From: Phaeovulum molybdatiresistens
Lineage (GTDB): Bacteria; Pseudomonadota; Alphaproteobacteria; Rhodobacterales; Rhodobacteraceae
Assembly: GCF_023544865.1 (NCBI RefSeq)
Contig: NZ_JAMJFX010000003.1
Coordinates: 124,001 to 188,000 of the forward strand
Direction: 5' to 3'
Length of the DNA: 64,000 bases
Position numbers and translations under genes: made by a program. Below, one piece after another: positions 46,650 to 55,879 of this stretch. The notes beneath the pieces are model-generated. The model searched no databases. It was not told the DNA's origin and saw nothing but the letters and a program-made list of their open reading frames with translations. Numbering within the stretch: the first letter of the stretch is position 1; every line of letters begins with the position of its first letter.

Positions 46650-47756
46650 TCAGGCGGCGCGTGATCCGCGGTCCCGGGCGGTGGCCAGTCGGCGCGCGTC
46701 GTGATCCGACAGGATGGGCCGGGCCGGTGTGTCATGCACCGGCAGGCGGCCCTTGGCGGCAAGATCGGCCAGCGCCGTCGTCATCGCCAAGGCGGTGCTT
46801 CTGGCCAGCCGACCAAGCCCCAGGCTTTCGATCCGGCAGCCATCCGCGATCAGAAGGTGATGATCCTGCAGCAAAATCCCCTGCCAGGTCAGCGTTGCGG
46901 CTCGATCCGGTTGCAGCGCGCCGCGCCCATCAACCAGATGGCGGCTTTCCACCAGAACCTCTTCGCTGGCGAAAAGCCCCTGCACCGCAGGCCCAGCTAC
47001 CGCGATCCGATGCTGCGGCAGCAGCCACAGGTCGCGCGTGCGTCCGTAGACAGGCGCGCAAAGCCGGACCGGGCGCAGCGCCCCCAGGGCCGGCAGGCTG
47101 ACCCGGCCGGACCAAAGCACCGGCTGCGCCCCGGCATCCACGGTTTCCACCAGATCACCTGCGCGGATCAGATTGGCCGGTCGCGGCCCCTGCGGTGTCT
47201 CGATCTGCGTCGCCGGGGCGAAACACCCCGCTGGACCCACCGGCTGCAGATGATCGCCAAGCGCCAGCCAGTCCACCTGCAGCCCGATCCGCGCAGCCCC
47301 GGTTCGGTTGGTCAGTGCCTCCAGATCAATCCGGGGCAGTGGCAGCGGATCGGCGCCGGCATTCTGGCGCAGGGTTCCGGTGTCCAGCGCCTCCAGCGTC
47401 AGCAGGCTTTGACGGTCGGCCGTGTCCCATCGCCAGGACAGACGCATCCGCCCGCCCGTCGCCAGTTCGGTGCTTGCATCGATCGACAGCGCATGGAAGG
47501 CCGCGCCCTGCAGCTGGATCACCTCGATCCGCCGCTCGGGCGTGATTGCAAGCGACAAAAGCCGGGGCTCGGGCGTGCGCGTCGCCAGGTGGATCAGCCG
47601 TATCGGCCCGGCAAAATCCGCGCCCGTGGTGAATTCCAGCAACAGTGTCCCGCGCCCCGCCAGCGCCGGAAACGGTCGCGCATCAAGCGTCAGCGCGCCT
47701 TCCCCGGGCACATGGGCCGCGATCCAGCCGCCCTCTGCCATGCCTTCCATTGCCAT
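46650..47756 (-). CDS. Hint_2-domain protein
   Basis: 368 aa. Residues about 1-170 form a beta-rich domain without a recognised name; residues about 175-350 are a Hint-type (hedgehog/intein) domain. The domain opens with the nucleophile-position cysteine C178 in GPAGCFAPATQIETPQG. It continues with LIRAGDLVETVD and PQHRIAVAG, and closes with ILLQDHHLLIADGCRIESLG. A short helical tail follows. There is no signal peptide. The start at 47756 has AGGAGG 6 nt upstream; the upstream start at 47792 lacks one. Stand-alone Hint_2 proteins are common in Rhodobacterales, often without a known function. Confidence 0.82.
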   Translation of the reverse strand: MAMEGMAEGGWIAAHVPGEGALTLDARPFPALAGRGTLLLEFTTGADFAGPIRLIHLATRTPEPRLLSLAITPERRIEVIQLQGAAFHALSIDASTELATGGRMRLSWRWDTADRQSLLTLEALDTGTLRQNAGADPLPLPRIDLEALTNRTGAARIGLQVDWLALGDHLQPVGPAGCFAPATQIETPQGPRPANLIRAGDLVETVDAGAQPVLWSGRVSLPALGALRPVRLCAPVYGRTRDLWLLPQHRIAVAGPAVQGLFASEEVLVESRHLVDGRGALQPDRAATLTWQGILLQDHHLLIADGCRIESLGLGRLARSTALAMTTALADLAAKGRLPVHDTPARPILSDHDARRLATARDRGSRAA

Positions 47757-47881
47757 GCCTGCCTCCTGCGCGCCGGAGGCCCGTGCAAACACATCTGCCG
47801 CGCCCGCTTGTCACGGATCATCCGGCGATACTGCTCTGACGGGGGTTTGCCCCCGGTGTCTGCCCTGCCTCGGGTCATTCT

Positions 47882-47899
47882 TGCCCTTACGATAGGGCA
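47882..47899. promoter_or_regulatory. Inverted repeat in the Hint/dapE divergent gap
   Basis: TGCCCT (47882-47887) and AGGGCA (47894-47899) with a 6-nt spacer, in the 269-nt gap between the divergent Hint-domain gene and dapE. Could be an operator; no known regulator is implied. Confidence 0.3.
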
Positions 47900-48025
47900 G
47901 CTTCGCGACCGCGGGCGAGGGTTTCCTGCCGCCATCCGCGCGTGAACGCCCCAGGGTTGCAGAGCGGCAACAGTTGTGCCCCGCGCGCCGGGCCGCTAAT
48001 CCTGTGGCATCTGAAGGAGGTGCCG

Positions 48026-49168
48026 ATGCCGCTCGATCCCGTGAAGCTGACCGCAGACCTGATCCGCTGCCCCTCGGTCACCCCGTTCGAAGGCGGCGCG
48101 TTGACGCTGCTGGAAGGGATCCTGCGCGATGCGGGCTTTGAATGTCATCGCGTCGATCGCAACGGTATCCCGAACCTTTTCGCCCGCTGGGGCGTCCGGG
48201 GGGCGCCGCGCAGCTTTGGCTTCAATGGCCATACCGACGTGGTGCCGGTCGGTGACGCATCGGCCTGGACGCATGACCCCTTTGGCGGCGAAATCCACGG
48301 GGGCGAACTTTGGGGCCGCGGCGCGACCGACATGAAATCCGGCGTTGCCGCCTTTGTCGCGGCCGCGGTCGATTTCGTCACCGAAACCCCACCCGATGGC
48401 GCGGTGATCCTGACGATCACCGGCGATGAGGAAGGCGCGGGCCACGATGGCACCCGCGCGCTTTTGGACTGGATGGCGGATCGGGCCGAGGCGATGTCGG
48501 TCTGCCTGGTCGGCGAACCCACCTGCCCTGAACATATGGGCGAGATGATGAAGATCGGCCGCCGCGGTTCGATGACACTCTATCTTGAAGCGCAGGGCAT
48601 TCAGGGCCACTCCGCCTATCCGCATCGCGCCAAGAACCCGCTGCATGCGCTGGTGACGCTTCTGGGGCGGATGACCGCCGCGCCGCTGGATCAGGGCACC
48701 GCGCATTTCGATGCCTCGACGCTGCAAATCACCACGATCGACTGTGGCAATCCGGCCAACAACGTGATCCCGGCCAAGGCGCGCGCCACGGTCAACATCC
48801 GCTTCAACGATGCCCATTCCGGTGAAAGCCTGACCCGCTGGGCCGAAACCCTGCTGACCACGGTCGAGGCCGAAACCGGCGTCACCCTGACCCTGCGCAG
48901 CGAAATCTCGGGGGAAAGTTTCCTCACCCCGCCGGGCGATTTCGTGCGCCTCGTCGCCGCGGCGGTCCAGGTGGAAACCGGCCTGGCGCCGGTGCTTTCC
49001 ACCTCGGGGGGCACGTCGGATGCGCGCTTTGTCAAGGATCACTGCCCGGTGCTGGAATTCGGCCTTGTCGGCAAGACCATGCATCAGGTCGACGAACGGG
49101 TCGAGATCGCCCAGATCGCCCAGCTCAAATCCATCTACGCCCGCATCTTGCGCGACTATTTCGCCTGA
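48026..49168 (+). CDS. dapE: Succinyl-diaminopimelate desuccinylase
   Basis: Hydrolyses N-succinyl-LL-diaminopimelate in lysine and murein-precursor synthesis. 380 aa dizinc peptidase. Metal and catalytic motifs are [12 protein letters not shown] (His), [14 protein letters not shown] (Asp), [12 protein letters not shown] (Glu pair) and [16 protein letters not shown] (final His). The ATG at 48026 has a perfect GGAGG about 6 nt upstream. Upstream in-frame starts would overlap the leader region. Single gene, followed by a palindromic element. Confidence 0.95.
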   Translation: MPLDPVKLTADLIRCPSVTPFEGGALTLLEGILRDAGFECHRVDRNGIPNLFARWGVRGAPRSFGFNGHTDVVPVGDASAWTHDPFGGEIHGGELWGRGATDMKSGVAAFVAAAVDFVTETPPDGAVILTITGDEEGAGHDGTRALLDWMADRAEAMSVCLVGEPTCPEHMGEMMKIGRRGSMTLYLEAQGIQGHSAYPHRAKNPLHALVTLLGRMTAAPLDQGTAHFDASTLQITTIDCGNPANNVIPAKARATVNIRFNDAHSGESLTRWAETLLTTVEAETGVTLTLRSEISGESFLTPPGDFVRLVAAAVQVETGLAPVLSTSGGTSDARFVKDHCPVLEFGLVGKTMHQVDERVEIAQIAQLKSIYARILRDYFA

Positions 49169-49173
49169 CCCCT

Positions 49174-49222
49174 TTCATCTTGCCCAAAATACCTCGGGGG
49201 TGCGGGGGCAGCGCCCCCGCCT
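49174..49222 (+). repeat. Dispersed intergenic palindromic element, copy F
   Basis: Core TTGCCCAAAATACCTCGGGG followed by a GGGGGC-AGC-GCCCCC hairpin, just after dapE and before rnr. Confidence 0.7.
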
Positions 49223-49286
49223 GTGCCGGGCCCTGCCTTGCGCTTTCCGTCATGACGCCGCCTTCGGCCCGTGCTAATCCTTGCCC

Positions 49287-51548
49287 ATGACCCAGATCCC
49301 GACCAAAGAACAGATCCTCGACTGGCTTGCCGACCACCCCGGCGCCGGCGCGAAACGTGACATCGCCAAGGCCTTCGGGATCAAGGGCGCCGCACGGATC
49401 GAATTGAAACGCCTGCTGAAGGAGATGGAGGCCGATGGCGTCCTTGCCCGGCGCCGATCCAGCTTCCACGATGTGGAAAAGCTGCCGCCTGTCACCGTGG
49501 TTCAGATCCTGGCCCCCGACGCGGCGGGCGATCTGTTCGCGCGCCCGATGGAATGGGCAGGCAGCGGCCCCGCGCCGCGTATCCTGTTCGTGGCCGGCCC
49601 CCAGGATGCGCCGGTGGCCGAAGGCGACCGGGTTCTTGCCCGCCTGACCGAGGTCGCGGCCGAAGATCACAGCTATGACGCCCGCCTGATCCGCAAGATC
49701 GGCGTGGCCGCGCATCGCATCGTCGGCATCTTCCGCAAGACGGCCGAGGGCGGGCGGATTCTGCCCATCGACAAGGGCGAAGACAAGGAATGGACGGTCG
49801 AACCCGGCAAGACCCTTGAGGCGCGCGACGGCGAACTGGTCGAGGCGGAATTTGCCGGCCCCCGGGGGCGCCTGGGCCTGCCGCGCGCGCGGATCATCGA
49901 ACGGCTGGGCGATCCCACCGCGCCGCGCGCGGTGTCCCTGATCGCGATTCATCAGCACGGCATCCCCGACGATTTTCCCGACCCCGTCATTCTTGAGGCC
50001 GATACCGCCGAACCTGCGGGCCCTGGCGCGCGCGAAGATCTGCGCGATCTGCCGCTGGTCACCATCGACCCGTCGGATGCGCGTGACCGGGACGATGCCT
50101 GCCTGGCGCTGCCCGATGACGACCCGGCCAATGAAGGCGGGTTCATCCTGTGGGTCGCCATTGCCGATGTGGCCCATTATGTCCGCCCCGGGTCGGCCCT
50201 TGACCGCGAGGCCCGCAAGCGCGGCAATTCCACCTATTTCCCCGATCGCGTTGTGCCGATGCTGCCGGACCGGCTGTCGGGTGATCTGTGTTCGCTGCAC
50301 GAACATGTGCCGCGCGCCTGTATCGCGGTGCGCATGAAGATTGATTCGGGCGGCAACAAGCTGTCGCACCGCTTTACCCGCGGGTTGATGAAATCGGTGG
50401 CCTCGCTGGAATATGCCGAGGTGCAGGCCGCGCGTGATGGCGCCCCGTCGGACCGGCTGAAGCCGCTGGTCGATGACATCATCACCCCGCTTTATGGCTG
50501 TTACAACGCGCTGATGCGCGCCCGCGCTACGCGCCAGCCGCTGGAACTTGACCTGCCCGAACGGCGCATCGTGATCGGCGAGGATGGCAAGGTCGCCTCG
50601 GTCGCCTTCAAGGACCGGCTTGATGCGCATCGGCTGATCGAGGAATTCATGGTGCTGGCCAATGTCGCCGCCGCCGAGGAATTGCAGCGTCTGCGCCGCC
50701 CGCTTTTGTATCGCGTCCACGAAGAGCCCAGCCCCGAAAAGCTTGAGGCGCTGCGCGATGTCGCCGAAGCCTCGGGCTTTACCTTGGCCAAGGGGCAGGT
50801 GTTGAAAACCGCGCATCTGAACCGGCTTCTGGCGCAGGCCGAGGGCACCGAGTTTGATGAATTGCTGAACATCTCGACCCTGCGGTCGATGACCCAGGCC
50901 TATTACCATCCCCAGAACCTTGGCCATTTCGGGCTTGCGCTGCGGTCCTATGCGCATTTCACCTCGCCGATCCGGCGCTATTCCGACCTGATCGTGCATC
51001 GCGCGCTGATTGCGGCGCATGGCTGGGGCGATGACGGGTTAAGCCCCGCGGATATTGAAACGCTTGAAGAAACCGCCCAGCACATTTCCGATACCGAGCG
51101 CCGGTCGATGGCAGCGGAGCGGGACACGACCGACCGCTATCTGGCGGCCTATCTGGCCGATCGGGTGGGCAGCGAATTCGCGGGCCGGATCAGCGGTGTG
51201 CAACGCTTTGGCGCCTTTGTGAAGCTGGACGAAACCGGCGCGGACGGGCTGATCCCGGTGCGATCGATCGGGCGGGAGTACTTCCATTACGACCGCGACG
51301 CGCAGACGCTGGTGGGGTCGGATACCGGGGTGACCATCGGGATTGGCCAGCGCGTCACCGTGCGCCTGGCCGAGGCGATCCCGATGACCGGCGGCCTGAT
51401 GCTGGAGCTGCTGGAGCTGGAGGGCAACCCCCTGCCCGCAGGCCGCCGCCATGGCGGCAAGGGTGGGCCGCGGGGACGCAAGTCGGCGGCGCTGAAGGCC
51501 AAGGAACGTGGCGTGGCACGCAAGGTCCGGCGCAGCCGCAACAGCTAG
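49287..51548 (+). CDS. rnr: Ribonuclease R
   Basis: 3'-to-5' exoribonuclease for structured RNA. 753 aa. A winged-helix-like N-terminus (TKEQILDWLADHPGAGAKRD), cold-shock domains, then the RNB catalytic core with DPSDARDRDDACLAL (metal Asp residues). HFTSPIRRYSDLIVHRAL and an S1 domain (GRISGVQRFGAFVKLDETG) follow, and the C-terminus is basic (GGKGGPRGRKSAALKAKERG). A TTG two codons upstream is possible, but the ATG at 49287 is the simplest. Convergent with the cls-like gene (10-nt gap). Confidence 0.95.
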   Translation: MTQIPTKEQILDWLADHPGAGAKRDIAKAFGIKGAARIELKRLLKEMEADGVLARRRSSFHDVEKLPPVTVVQILAPDAAGDLFARPMEWAGSGPAPRILFVAGPQDAPVAEGDRVLARLTEVAAEDHSYDARLIRKIGVAAHRIVGIFRKTAEGGRILPIDKGEDKEWTVEPGKTLEARDGELVEAEFAGPRGRLGLPRARIIERLGDPTAPRAVSLIAIHQHGIPDDFPDPVILEADTAEPAGPGAREDLRDLPLVTIDPSDARDRDDACLALPDDDPANEGGFILWVAIADVAHYVRPGSALDREARKRGNSTYFPDRVVPMLPDRLSGDLCSLHEHVPRACIAVRMKIDSGGNKLSHRFTRGLMKSVASLEYAEVQAARDGAPSDRLKPLVDDIITPLYGCYNALMRARATRQPLELDLPERRIVIGEDGKVASVAFKDRLDAHRLIEEFMVLANVAAAEELQRLRRPLLYRVHEEPSPEKLEALRDVAEASGFTLAKGQVLKTAHLNRLLAQAEGTEFDELLNISTLRSMTQAYYHPQNLGHFGLALRSYAHFTSPIRRYSDLIVHRALIAAHGWGDDGLSPADIETLEETAQHISDTERRSMAAERDTTDRYLAAYLADRVGSEFAGRISGVQRFGAFVKLDETGADGLIPVRSIGREYFHYDRDAQTLVGSDTGVTIGIGQRVTVRLAEAIPMTGGLMLELLELEGNPLPAGRRHGGKGGPRGRKSAALKAKERGVARKVRRSRNS

Positions 51549-51558
51549 GTTGCGGCCG

Positions 51559-53133
51559 CTACAGCATCCACTCGATCGGCAACCACGAGGCCAGCACGAC
51601 AAAGACGCGCTGGGGCCAAGTCGTGTGCGGCTCGCGCCGAAGCGGCGGGCGGCCGGGGCGGCGCCAGCGCAGCCTTTGGGTGCGCGTCAGCGTCAGCCGC
51701 CAGGATCGCTCGGGGATGAAGCCGGAAAATGCATCGCTGATCATGCGCGCAATTTCGGGGGAATGGATCACGATGCCCAGTTCGGTGTTCAGCCGCAGCG
51801 ATCGCGGGTCAAAGTTGAACGATCCGATGAAGACCCGCGCCCGGTCTACGGCAAAGACCTTGGCATGCAGCTTGTTGCGCGAAAACGGCGAGGTGCCCTT
51901 GATCTGCTTGCCCAGCAGATCCGGCGGGGGCGTGGCTTCGGCATCGGGGGCGTATTCATAAAGGTCCACCCCGGCGCGCAGCAGCGGGCGGCGGCGATGG
52001 GCATAGCCCGCGTGGACGATGCCGACATCGGTGGCCGCGAAGGAATTGGTCAACACCCGCACCCGCACCCCCGCGTCGGTGAACCGCCGGATCGCCCTAA
52101 TCCCTGCGCGCCCCGGCACCAGATAGGGCGTGATCAGCACCAGTTCGGATTGCGGCCGGCCCAGTGCGGCGCGCAGAAAGCGCCACAGCATGTCACGATC
52201 GCGCACCCGACCTTCGACCTTTTCGGGTGGGTCATAGAGCAATTCGGCCCTTGCCCAGACAAGGTCGGTGGTGCCCGCCAGCAATTGGGCCGCCATGCTG
52301 TCCCGCGCCGCGCCGGCCAGGTAGATCGCGGCCTCGGGGCGAGCCAGAACCTCGGCCTCGGCGGCGCGCAGGCTGGCGGCGCGGGCGGGCGTCGGCGGGG
52401 GGCACAGGGCGCGCAGGGGGATGGCGGCGGGGGCGTTCCAATAGGCGTCGAACTGGGTACAAAGTTCGGCCACCACGGGGCCTGCCACGGCCACATCCAT
52501 ATCCATGAACAGATCGCCGGACAGATTGCTGTAATAATCATCCCCGATATTGCGCCCGCCCAGTACGGCGATGGTCGAATCAAAGATCATCGCCTTGTTG
52601 TGCATGCGCCGATTCAGCCGCGCGAAATCGGACAGATAGCCCAGCACCCGCGCTCGTCGGATCGGGAAGGGGTTGAACAGCCGGACCTCGACATTCTCCT
52701 CGGCGTCGAACAGCGACAGGATGTCATCCAGCCCGGCGGTGCCGTTGTCATCCAGCAAAAGCCGCACACGGACACCGCGCCGGGCGGCGTCGCGCAACGC
52801 CTGAAGCAGCGCAAGGCCGACCGTATCAGCCTTCCACAGATAATATTGCGCATCAATCGAATGGTGCGCGGCGCCGACAAGGCCGATCCGGGCGTGAAAG
52901 GCATCGGGCGGATCGACCAGCGCGTGGATGCCATTTTCCCCCGGATGGGCGGCCAGCGCCGGGGCCAGGGCGCGCGCCAGCGGCGCATCTGCCGGTGGTG
53001 GCAGGCAAAGATCCTTTCCCTGCGGCGGTGTGGGACGCGGGTAGACCGCGTGGGCGATCAGCAAAACCAGCTTCGCCGCCGCCAGTGCCAGCGCAACCGC
53101 AATCACCGCAACAAGGATCGGACCCGGCATCAT
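51559..53133 (-). CDS. Phospholipase D-family cardiolipin synthase-like protein
   Basis: 524 aa with one N-terminal membrane segment (GPILVAVIAVALALAAAKLV). Two HKD motifs are present: HNKAMIFDSTIAVLGGRNIG and HAKVFAVDRARVFIGSFNFD. Two active sites and this length place it with ClsC-type cardiolipin synthases, which join two phosphatidyl lipids, though other PLD activities are possible. Start from tandem ATGs at 53133/53130. No lipid-partner gene is adjacent. It lies downstream of the pckA terminator. Confidence 0.88.
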   Translation of the reverse strand: MMPGPILVAVIAVALALAAAKLVLLIAHAVYPRPTPPQGKDLCLPPPADAPLARALAPALAAHPGENGIHALVDPPDAFHARIGLVGAAHHSIDAQYYLWKADTVGLALLQALRDAARRGVRVRLLLDDNGTAGLDDILSLFDAEENVEVRLFNPFPIRRARVLGYLSDFARLNRRMHNKAMIFDSTIAVLGGRNIGDDYYSNLSGDLFMDMDVAVAGPVVAELCTQFDAYWNAPAAIPLRALCPPPTPARAASLRAAEAEVLARPEAAIYLAGAARDSMAAQLLAGTTDLVWARAELLYDPPEKVEGRVRDRDMLWRFLRAALGRPQSELVLITPYLVPGRAGIRAIRRFTDAGVRVRVLTNSFAATDVGIVHAGYAHRRRPLLRAGVDLYEYAPDAEATPPPDLLGKQIKGTSPFSRNKLHAKVFAVDRARVFIGSFNFDPRSLRLNTELGIVIHSPEIARMISDAFSGFIPERSWRLTLTRTQRLRWRRPGRPPLRREPHTTWPQRVFVVLASWLPIEWML

Positions 53134-53182
53134 GCGCCCAGTATGGCGCGACTTCGTCTGCGGGCCTAGTGGCCGCGCGCAG

Positions 53183-53218
53183 AAAGAAAAGGGCCGGGTG
53201 CGTTGCCGCCCCGGCCCT
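53183..53218 (-). terminator. Intrinsic terminator after pckA
   Basis: A 9-bp stem AGGGCCGGG (53190-53198) with CCCGGCCCT (53210-53218), followed on the minus strand by a T-rich tail (AAAGAAAA on the plus strand, 53183-53190). Confidence 0.65.
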
Positions 53219-53239
53219 GATTTTCGCCCTGATCCGCGA

Positions 53240-54838
53240 TCAGCCGATGGCGGCGGCTTTCACTTCGTCGTCGATATAGGGGACATACTGGGCGAAGTTC
53301 GCGGCGAACATTTCGACCAGTTTCTTGGCCTGCGCGTCATAGGCGGCCTGATCGGCCCAGGTCGCGCGCGGATCCAGCAGGGTGCTGTCCACGCCCGGGA
53401 CGGCGACCGGAACCTCAAAGCCGAAGTTCGCGTCCTTGCGGAAGGTCACGCCGTTCAGCGACCCGTCCAGCGCGGCGGTTAGCAGGGCGCGGGTGGCCTT
53501 TATCGGCATCCGCTTGCCGGTGCCGAAGGCGCCGCCGGTCCAGCCGGTGTTGACCAGCCAGCAGGTCGCGCCATTCGCCGCGATCTTGGCACGCAGCAGG
53601 TTGCCATAGGCCTCGGGGCGGCGCGGCATGAAGGGCGCGCCGAAGCAGGTCGAGAAGGTCGGCGTGGGTTCGGTCACGCCAACCTCGGTGCCCGGGGTCT
53701 TCGAGGTGAAGCCCGACAAGAAGTGATACATTGCCTGCGCCGGCGTCAGCCGCGCGATCGGCGGCAGCACGCCATAGGCATCGCAGGTCAGCATGATCAC
53801 GTTGCGCGGATGGCCGCCCAGCGAGCTGTCGGACGCGTTGGAGATGTACTCCAGCGGGTAGGCGCAGCGCATGTTGTCGGTCAGCGAGTTGTCCTCGAAG
53901 TCCAGATCCAGCGTGTTCGCGTCGAAGATCATGTTCTCGACCACGGTGCCGAATTTCGAGGTGGTCGCGTAGATTTCCGGCTCGGCCTCGGCGCTGAGGT
54001 TGATGGTCTTGGCATAGCAGCCACCTTCGAAGTTGAAGGTGCCGCGGTCCGACCAGCCGTGTTCGTCATCGCCGATCAGGATGCGCGCGGGGTCCGCCGA
54101 CAGCGTGGTTTTGCCGGTGCCCGACAGGCCGAAGAAGATGGCGGTGTCGGCCACATCGCCGATCGCGTGGTTGGCTGAGCAGTGCATCGGCATCACGCCC
54201 TTTTCGGGCAGCAGGTAGTTCAGCAGGGTGAACACCGATTTCTTATTTTCCCCGGCATAGGCGGTGTTGCCGATCAAGATCAGCTTCTTGTCGAAGTTGA
54301 GCGCGATGACCGTTTCGCTGCGGCAGCCGTGGCGCGCGGGATCGGCCTTGAAGCTGGGGCAGTTGATGATGGTGAATTCCTGCTGGAAGCCGGACACCTC
54401 GTCCGCGTTCGGGCGGCGCAGCAGGTGGCGGATGAACAGCCCGTGCCAGGCCAGTTCCGTCACCACCCGCACGTCCAGGCGCAGTTCGGGATCGGCGCCG
54501 GCATACAGGTCCTGGACGAAATAGTCCTTGCCCTTCATGTGCGCCAGCATGTCGGCATAAAGCACATCGAACTTGGCCGGATCCATCGGGGCGTTGTTTT
54601 CCCACCAGATCGAGTTTTCGACCGAGGCGGTGCGCACCACGAACTTGTCCTTGGGCGAGCGGCCGGTGTGCTTGCCGGTGGTGCAGTAGAACGCACCGCC
54701 CTTGCCCAGCGTCCCTTCGCCACGCTTCAGCGCGGCTTCCACCAGCGCGGGTTCGATCAGGTTGTAATAAACGTTGCCCAGGCCAGTGATGCCCTGATCT
54801 TCCAGGCGGTTCGCCGGGTTCACACGTCCATTGATCAT
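53240..54838 (-). CDS. pckA: Phosphoenolpyruvate carboxykinase (ATP)
   Basis: Makes PEP from oxaloacetate with ATP, the entry of C4 compounds into gluconeogenesis. 532 aa. P-loop [14 protein letters not shown]; kinase-2 motif [11 protein letters not shown]; substrate motifs [12 protein letters not shown] and [11 protein letters not shown]. The ATG at 54838 has GGGAG about 7 nt upstream; homologues begin [10 protein letters not shown]. Divergent from chvI, as in Sinorhizobium and Agrobacterium. A weak -10 (TTATAG, 54946-54941 on the minus strand) would place the transcript start near 54935. Confidence 0.96.
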   Translation of the reverse strand: MINGRVNPANRLEDQGITGLGNVYYNLIEPALVEAALKRGEGTLGKGGAFYCTTGKHTGRSPKDKFVVRTASVENSIWWENNAPMDPAKFDVLYADMLAHMKGKDYFVQDLYAGADPELRLDVRVVTELAWHGLFIRHLLRRPNADEVSGFQQEFTIINCPSFKADPARHGCRSETVIALNFDKKLILIGNTAYAGENKKSVFTLLNYLLPEKGVMPMHCSANHAIGDVADTAIFFGLSGTGKTTLSADPARILIGDDEHGWSDRGTFNFEGGCYAKTINLSAEAEPEIYATTSKFGTVVENMIFDANTLDLDFEDNSLTDNMRCAYPLEYISNASDSSLGGHPRNVIMLTCDAYGVLPPIARLTPAQAMYHFLSGFTSKTPGTEVGVTEPTPTFSTCFGAPFMPRRPEAYGNLLRAKIAANGATCWLVNTGWTGGAFGTGKRMPIKATRALLTAALDGSLNGVTFRKDANFGFEVPVAVPGVDSTLLDPRATWADQAAYDAQAKKLVEMFAANFAQYVPYIDDEVKAAAIG

Positions 54839-55177
54839 CTGCAAGCTCCCGATGCCGTCGCGCGGCGCTTCAACGGTTCCCTCGGCACCCCGGGCCATTG
54901 GGATACCGATCCAGCCGGGCCAACCCGGTGGATGACCGCCCTATAACATGTAGGATTTGCGAAGGAACAGGCAGCTTTGCCGCAGTTAGCGCAATCAATG
55001 CCGGTTTAGCGCCACCACCCCGAAAAGGTGAGGCAAATTAGTCAAACCTTCGGATTTTTCGTCTGTGATGAAAGTGATGCGCGGGCCGATTCGTATAACG
55101 GTGTTGATTCCGCGACTCGGAAAGCCGACTATTGATCACGAAAGAATTATAAACTGGGCAGTTGAAGGGAAGAACAT
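54839..55177. promoter_or_regulatory. 339-nt divergent intergenic region, pckA/chvI
   Basis: The only stretch over 300 bases without a gene. It contains two TTAGCGC motifs on the plus strand, at 54986-54992 and 55006-55012, exactly 20 bp apart; the first continues as TTAGCGCAA. They lie upstream of the pckA -10 candidate. LacI-type regulators bind similar sequences, and gluconeogenic control of pckA is known in alphaproteobacteria. A GAAGGGA ribosome site precedes chvI. No RNA gene is seen. Confidence 0.5.
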
Positions 55178-55879
55178 ATGTCACGGATTGCGCTTGTCGA
55201 TGATGATCGCAACATTCTGACGTCCGTTTCCATGACGCTAGAGGCCGAGGGTTTCGAGGTCGAGACCTATAACGATGGTCAGGCAGCCCTGGACGCCTTC
55301 AACAAGCGGCTGCCGGACATGGCGGTGCTGGACATCAAGATGCCGCGTATGGACGGGATGGACCTGCTGCAGCGCCTGCGCCAGAAGACGACGATGCCGG
55401 TGATCTTCCTGACCTCGAAGGATGATGAGATCGACGAGGTTCTGGGCCTGCGCATGGGCGCGGATGATTATGTGAAAAAGCCGTTCTCTCAACGGCTTCT
55501 GGTGGAACGTATCCGCGCGCTGCTGCGCCGCAAGGAGGCGATTTCCACCGGTGAGGTCGCCACGTCCGAGGAAAACAAGGTCATCGTCCGCGGCTCGCTG
55601 ACGATGGACCCGCTGCGTCATTCGGTGACCTGGAAGGGCAAGGAGGTCACCCTGACGGTGACCGAATTCCTGCTGTTGCAGGCGCTGGCGCAACGACCGG
55701 GCTTCGTCAAAAGCCGCGATCAGCTGATGGATGTGGCCTATGATGACCAGGTCTATGTCGACGACCGCACCATCGACAGCCATATCAAGCGGCTGCGCAA
55801 GAAGATGCGCACGGCCGATGAGGAATTCTCGGCCATCGAAACGCTGTATGGCATCGGCTATCGTTACAACGAAGAATGA
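55178..55879 (+). CDS. chvI: DNA-binding response regulator ChvI
   Basis: 233 aa. N-terminal receiver domain with the acidic pocket (LVDDDRN), phosphorylated aspartate D52 in [11 protein letters not shown], and conserved lysine in [15 protein letters not shown]-terminal OmpR-type winged helix with [22 protein letters not shown] residues ([16 protein letters not shown]) and GIGYRYNE follows. Controls envelope, acid and carbon-related genes in alphaproteobacteria. The ATG has GAAGGGA 7 nt upstream. It overlaps chvG by 4 nt. Confidence 0.95.
   Translation: MSRIALVDDDRNILTSVSMTLEAEGFEVETYNDGQAALDAFNKRLPDMAVLDIKMPRMDGMDLLQRLRQKTTMPVIFLTSKDDEIDEVLGLRMGADDYVKKPFSQRLLVERIRALLRRKEAISTGEVATSEENKVIVRGSLTMDPLRHSVTWKGKEVTLTVTEFLLLQALAQRPGFVKSRDQLMDVAYDDQVYVDDRTIDSHIKRLRKKMRTADEEFSAIETLYGIGYRYNEE

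Noticed and set aside
49281..49286. TTG start for rnr two codons before the ATG
   Set aside because: No ribosome site favours it over the ATG at 49287.
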